This document shows positions 4,890 through 6,964 of a stretch of 6,964 bases of DNA, in pieces. A program made the position numbers and the translations under genes. The stretch is from contig NVVO01000002.1 in NCBI GenBank assembly GCA_002733385.1, positions 99,865-106,828 of the forward strand. Direction: 5' to 3'. Source of the DNA: Robiginitomaculum sp. (lineage in GTDB: Bacteria; Pseudomonadota; Alphaproteobacteria; Caulobacterales; Maricaulaceae). The notes under the pieces are model-generated. The model did no database searches. It saw only the letters and a list, made by a program, of their open reading frames with translations, and was not told where the DNA came from. The number at the start of each line of letters is the position of its first letter. Within the stretch, counting starts at the first letter, position 1.

Positions 4890-5617
4890 GAAATCGTTTT
4901 TTTATCTGCTAGCCGGGTTTGCACTGGCTGTTTTTTACGTTGCAGCAAAATCTCGCTATAGGCTTTGTTGATCATCGCCATTTTATGGGTGGCCAGTTTC
5001 TGCAATTCTGGCGGCAAGCCCCGCGCTACCAGCCTGTCGGGGTGATTGGCCGCCGCCATTTTCCGATAGGCTTTTTTAAGCCCCGCACCGCTGATGTCTT
5101 CATCTATGCCCAAAATCAAATAAGGGTCATCCGCTGCCCGGCCCAGATGGGCTATGCGGATGCGGCTAAATGTTTTTTGGTCAAATTTGAAAATCCTGGC
5201 GGTGGTTTCTAAAAATTCTATCTCCGCGTCTGTCACAATGCTGTCCGCCAAAGCTATGTGAAACAATCCGTCCAACACATCTTCGAGAATATCCGGTCTG
5301 TTTTTATAATGCCGATAGACTTTTTTGGCATAGGCTTGATAGCCAAGCGTGGTCTGCTTGGCCAAATCGAAAAACCTGGCAATGCCGGCATTGGCTTCCA
5401 CCGAAGCCTGAAATACATTTTTAAACGCATCTATTTCGCTACTAGTCACCACCCCGTCGGCCTTGGCCAATTTTGCCCCCAGCGCGATCAAAGCCGCTGC
5501 CACACCCGCATCGCCAATATCACGAAACGAAGCGTCATGTGCTTGTTTACGCCTTGACTTATGGGGCGGCCCAAACAACCGCGCCGCCGCGCCCAATATT
5601 CTTAATCCAAAATTCAT
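4886..5617 (-). CDS. DjlA-like co-chaperone: TerB domain plus C-terminal J domain
   Basis: From ATG 5617 the product has 243 residues. A TerB-like helical domain (about residues 36-152) carries two acidic TerB-type motifs, KADGVVTSSEIDAF and LADSIVTDAEIEFL. A J domain (about 162-225, DDPYLILGIDEDIS... through INKAYSEIL) has the HPD motif at 192-194, which stimulates the ATPase of DnaK-type Hsp70. Unlike E. coli DjlA there is no N-terminal membrane anchor, only a short amphipathic start (MNFGLRILGAAARLFG), the usual plan of alphaproteobacterial homologues. The start is ATG 5617, with AAGGA five bases upstream; a longer frame from TTG 5635 would absorb that ribosome site. The MFS gene follows after 51 bases on the same strand. 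Confidence 0.92.
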   Translation of the reverse strand: MNFGLRILGAAARLFGPPHKSRRKQAHDASFRDIGDAGVAAALIALGAKLAKADGVVTSSEIDAFKNVFQASVEANAGIARFFDLAKQTTLGYQAYAKKVYRHYKNRPDILEDVLDGLFHIALADSIVTDAEIEFLETTARIFKFDQKTFSRIRIAHLGRAADDPYLILGIDEDISGAGLKKAYRKMAAANHPDRLVARGLPPELQKLATHKMAMINKAYSEILLQRKKQPVQTRLADKKTIS

Positions 5618-5735
5618 TCCCGTCCTTTGCCCCAATAATGACTTTGGCTCAAGAGTTTACCTTTGGTTTGCTACATTGGACTATAGAAAATTAAGGACAA
5701 TTAGGTGCCGTTTGTTGACTATAGCGAAAAACCAT
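5618..5735. promoter_or_regulatory. Divergent regulatory region between djlA-like gene and exported protein gene
   Basis: These 118 bases must hold promoters for both divergent genes. GACTATAG occurs twice, at 5679-5686 and 5717-5724, 38 bases apart; each copy offers a -10-like hexamer on either strand (CTATAG is self-complementary). I could not find a -35 at proper spacing for either gene. AAGGA at 5623-5627 (minus strand) is the ribosome site of the djlA-like gene. Confidence 0.4.
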
Positions 5736-6596
5736 ATGAATACAGCCAAAATCATACGCCTAATGCCAGTTGCCATGTTGGGTTTCGGACTTTTGGCAGT
5801 GCTGGCGGTTTCGGGACGTAACGCCTATGGCAGCGCCCTTGACCGACCATTTTTTCGCGCCAGTGCAATCGTTATCGTCTTTGGCGGCAGTGATTTTTTG
5901 GAAAACGGCGGGGTAGGCCCGGTCGCCACGGACTTTTATCTGTTGGACAATATTCCGTCCGGGCAACTCGCACCCGATATTATCGGCGTCGACGGTGTGA
6001 CGCTGGAATTTTCTGGCGGTGGGTTTACGCCAACATCCGACGGCACGGCGCGCACCAATGAAATTTTACGTCTTGAAGGTCAACCAAATGGCGGTGTCTT
6101 GACCAATGTTGCTGATTTTAATGTTCTGGATGCCAATGACAGCTTGACCGCATTTGGTCTGGACAATGACACGGACTTGGACTTGGTCAGTTTTTTCCGT
6201 ATTTCGCGATTTTACGTCACTTCCAACACCGCCTTTGATATATATGCCCATGCCACCAACCTCACGACAACCAATGATTTTACCTCGCTTGGTTATGCTG
6301 ATCTTAGCTATATTTTATTTTCCCAAGGTACAGGCAGTGCATCTCAAAATCCGGCCATAGGCGGACAAGGCAGGATTACCGCCGTTAATGATTTGGGGGA
6401 TATGTCAAGCGGGCCGACCAAAGTTTTTGATGGTGGGCGCAGAACCGCCCGCACACCCGGCACAATTTTGCAACAAGCCTATAGCTTCATCCCGATCTAT
6501 TTTATCTCCAGCGGCGAGCCGGGCAACAATTATGATCTAAGCCAAGGTATTGGCACAATCGGCGCCACAGTCACCTATACAATTTACACGCCCTGA
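5736..6596 (+). CDS. Exported protein of unknown function, beta-rich
   Basis: I do not recognise this family. The 286-residue product begins with a clear Sec-type signal peptide (MNTAKIIRLM, then a hydrophobic run to about residue 26, with likely cleavage after GSA at 34). The mature part has no cysteine, very few lysines, many Gly, Asn, Asp and Thr, and alternating hydrophobic residues that suggest beta strands, ending TIGATVTYTIYTP. A DNDTDLDL stretch (143-150) resembles acidic calcium-binding loops. The ending recalls fimbrial or spore-coat-U-like beta sandwiches, but that is only an impression. ATG 5736 lacks a good ribosome site; TTG 5715, with AGGTG seven bases before it, is a possible start adding seven residues. 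The frame stays open further upstream, opposite the djlA-like gene, which is fortuitous. The gene ends 13 bases inside the convergent hydrolase gene. Confidence 0.8.
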   Translation: MNTAKIIRLMPVAMLGFGLLAVLAVSGRNAYGSALDRPFFRASAIVIVFGGSDFLENGGVGPVATDFYLLDNIPSGQLAPDIIGVDGVTLEFSGGGFTPTSDGTARTNEILRLEGQPNGGVLTNVADFNVLDANDSLTAFGLDNDTDLDLVSFFRISRFYVTSNTAFDIYAHATNLTTTNDFTSLGYADLSYILFSQGTGSASQNPAIGGQGRITAVNDLGDMSSGPTKVFDGGRRTARTPGTILQQAYSFIPIYFISSGEPGNNYDLSQGIGTIGATVTYTIYTP

Positions 6597-6964
6597 TCGC
6601 CCATAGTCTTATGCAAAAACTGCCCGATTTCCACAGGCAAGGTTCTGGCTTTGGGAAAAGCGCGGGAGAAATTTAAAAAACCGTGGGGCATGGCTTTTTC
6701 GTGCACATATTCCACTGCGACACCTTGGTTTTGCAAATAGTCCTTATATAGACGCCCTTCGGCCCGCAGCGGGTCAAGGCCGCAGGTGAGTAGATAGGTC
6801 GGCGGCATGCCTTTAAGGTTTTTTTCAAACAAAGGCGAGACTTTGGTGTCCATCACATCCGCCCCGTCCAAATAATATTTAGTGACGAATTTGAGCGCCA
6901 CTACACCCAATTGCAACATGTCCTGCGGCCCCGGTTTTTGCGGTTTAATCTCCGCCATTTGCAT
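6584..6964 (-). CDS. Alpha/beta hydrolase, HSL/Aes-type (alpha/beta hydrolase fold-3), C-terminal part
   Basis: Only the C-terminal part is in the window (126 residues visible, running off the right edge). The visible part has the conserved end of carboxylesterase/lipase family IV proteins: YLDGADVMDTKVSPLFEKNL, PPTYLLTCGLDPLRAEG with the catalytic Asp at visible residue 64, and MPHGFLNF with the catalytic His at 94. The nucleophile GDSAGG and the oxyanion HGGG motif should lie beyond 6964. These enzymes hydrolyse short-acyl esters in the cytosol. The ATG at 6964 is unlikely to be the true start, because a functional protein needs the missing N-terminal two thirds. Its last codons overlap the convergent exported-protein gene by 13 bases. 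Confidence 0.88.
   Translation of the reverse strand: MQMAEIKPQKPGPQDMLQLGVVALKFVTKYYLDGADVMDTKVSPLFEKNLKGMPPTYLLTCGLDPLRAEGRLYKDYLQNQGVAVEYVHEKAMPHGFLNFSRAFPKARTLPVEIGQFLHKTMGDQGV

Noticed and set aside
5463..5735. Upstream extension of the exported protein frame
   Set aside because: The extension is antisense to the djlA-like gene and would bury the signal peptide about 91 residues inside the protein; the start at 5736 (or TTG 5715) gives a proper exported protein.
1..6964. CRISPR array, tRNA, insertion sequence, attachment site, toxin-antitoxin or defence genes
   Set aside because: No regularly spaced repeats, no tRNA-like cloverleaf, no transposase or integrase reading frame, and all substantial frames belong to ordinary housekeeping or transport families or to the one unknown exported protein.

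Overview
The window reads as ordinary chromosomal DNA of an alphaproteobacterium with moderate GC. The evidence is a class A RNase P RNA of alphaproteobacterial type, a cytosolic TerB plus J-domain DjlA-like protein, and an AmpD/AmiD-type amidase with a peptidoglycan-binding domain. My recollection, not checked here, is that these genes lie near each other in many alphaproteobacteria. There is no transposase, integrase, CRISPR array, phage gene or tRNA. I did not find a convincing new multi-gene system. The most interesting material is in the non-coding stretches and in one unrecognised exported protein.

Layout from left to right. Positions 1-108 hold the last 35 codons of an upstream plus-strand gene, followed by a short degenerate tandem repeat (113-163). 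Positions 194-2247 are a compact plus-strand cluster that looks like one operon: an EamA/DMT permease, a DUF1801 protein, and an N-acetylmuramoyl-L-alanine amidase that starts at a TTG overlapping the previous stop codon. An AT-rich gap with two strong stem-loops (2248-2532) separates it from a convergent HxlR-type regulator (2533-3024, minus). The regulator diverges from rnpB (3163-3578, plus) across a 138-base region that holds a good sigma70-type promoter for rnpB and a palindrome that could be the HxlR operator. The 3' end of rnpB overlaps, in antisense, the last codons of an MFS transporter (3563-4834, minus). Upstream of the MFS gene on the same strand is the djlA-like gene (4886-5617). 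Divergent from it is an exported, cysteine-free, beta-rich protein of unknown function (5736-6596, plus). That gene ends tail-to-tail, with a 13-base overlap, against the C-terminal part of an alpha/beta hydrolase of the HSL/Aes type that runs off the right edge (6584-6964, minus).

Working together: the amidase is predicted to be cytosolic and to act in cell-wall recycling or turnover. The DMT permease and DUF1801 protein share its transcription unit but their substrates cannot be read from sequence. The HxlR regulator probably controls itself and may influence rnpB or another target; a canonical redox cysteine is missing from its N-terminus. RNase P RNA is the tRNA 5'-processing ribozyme and the only essential housekeeping element in the window.
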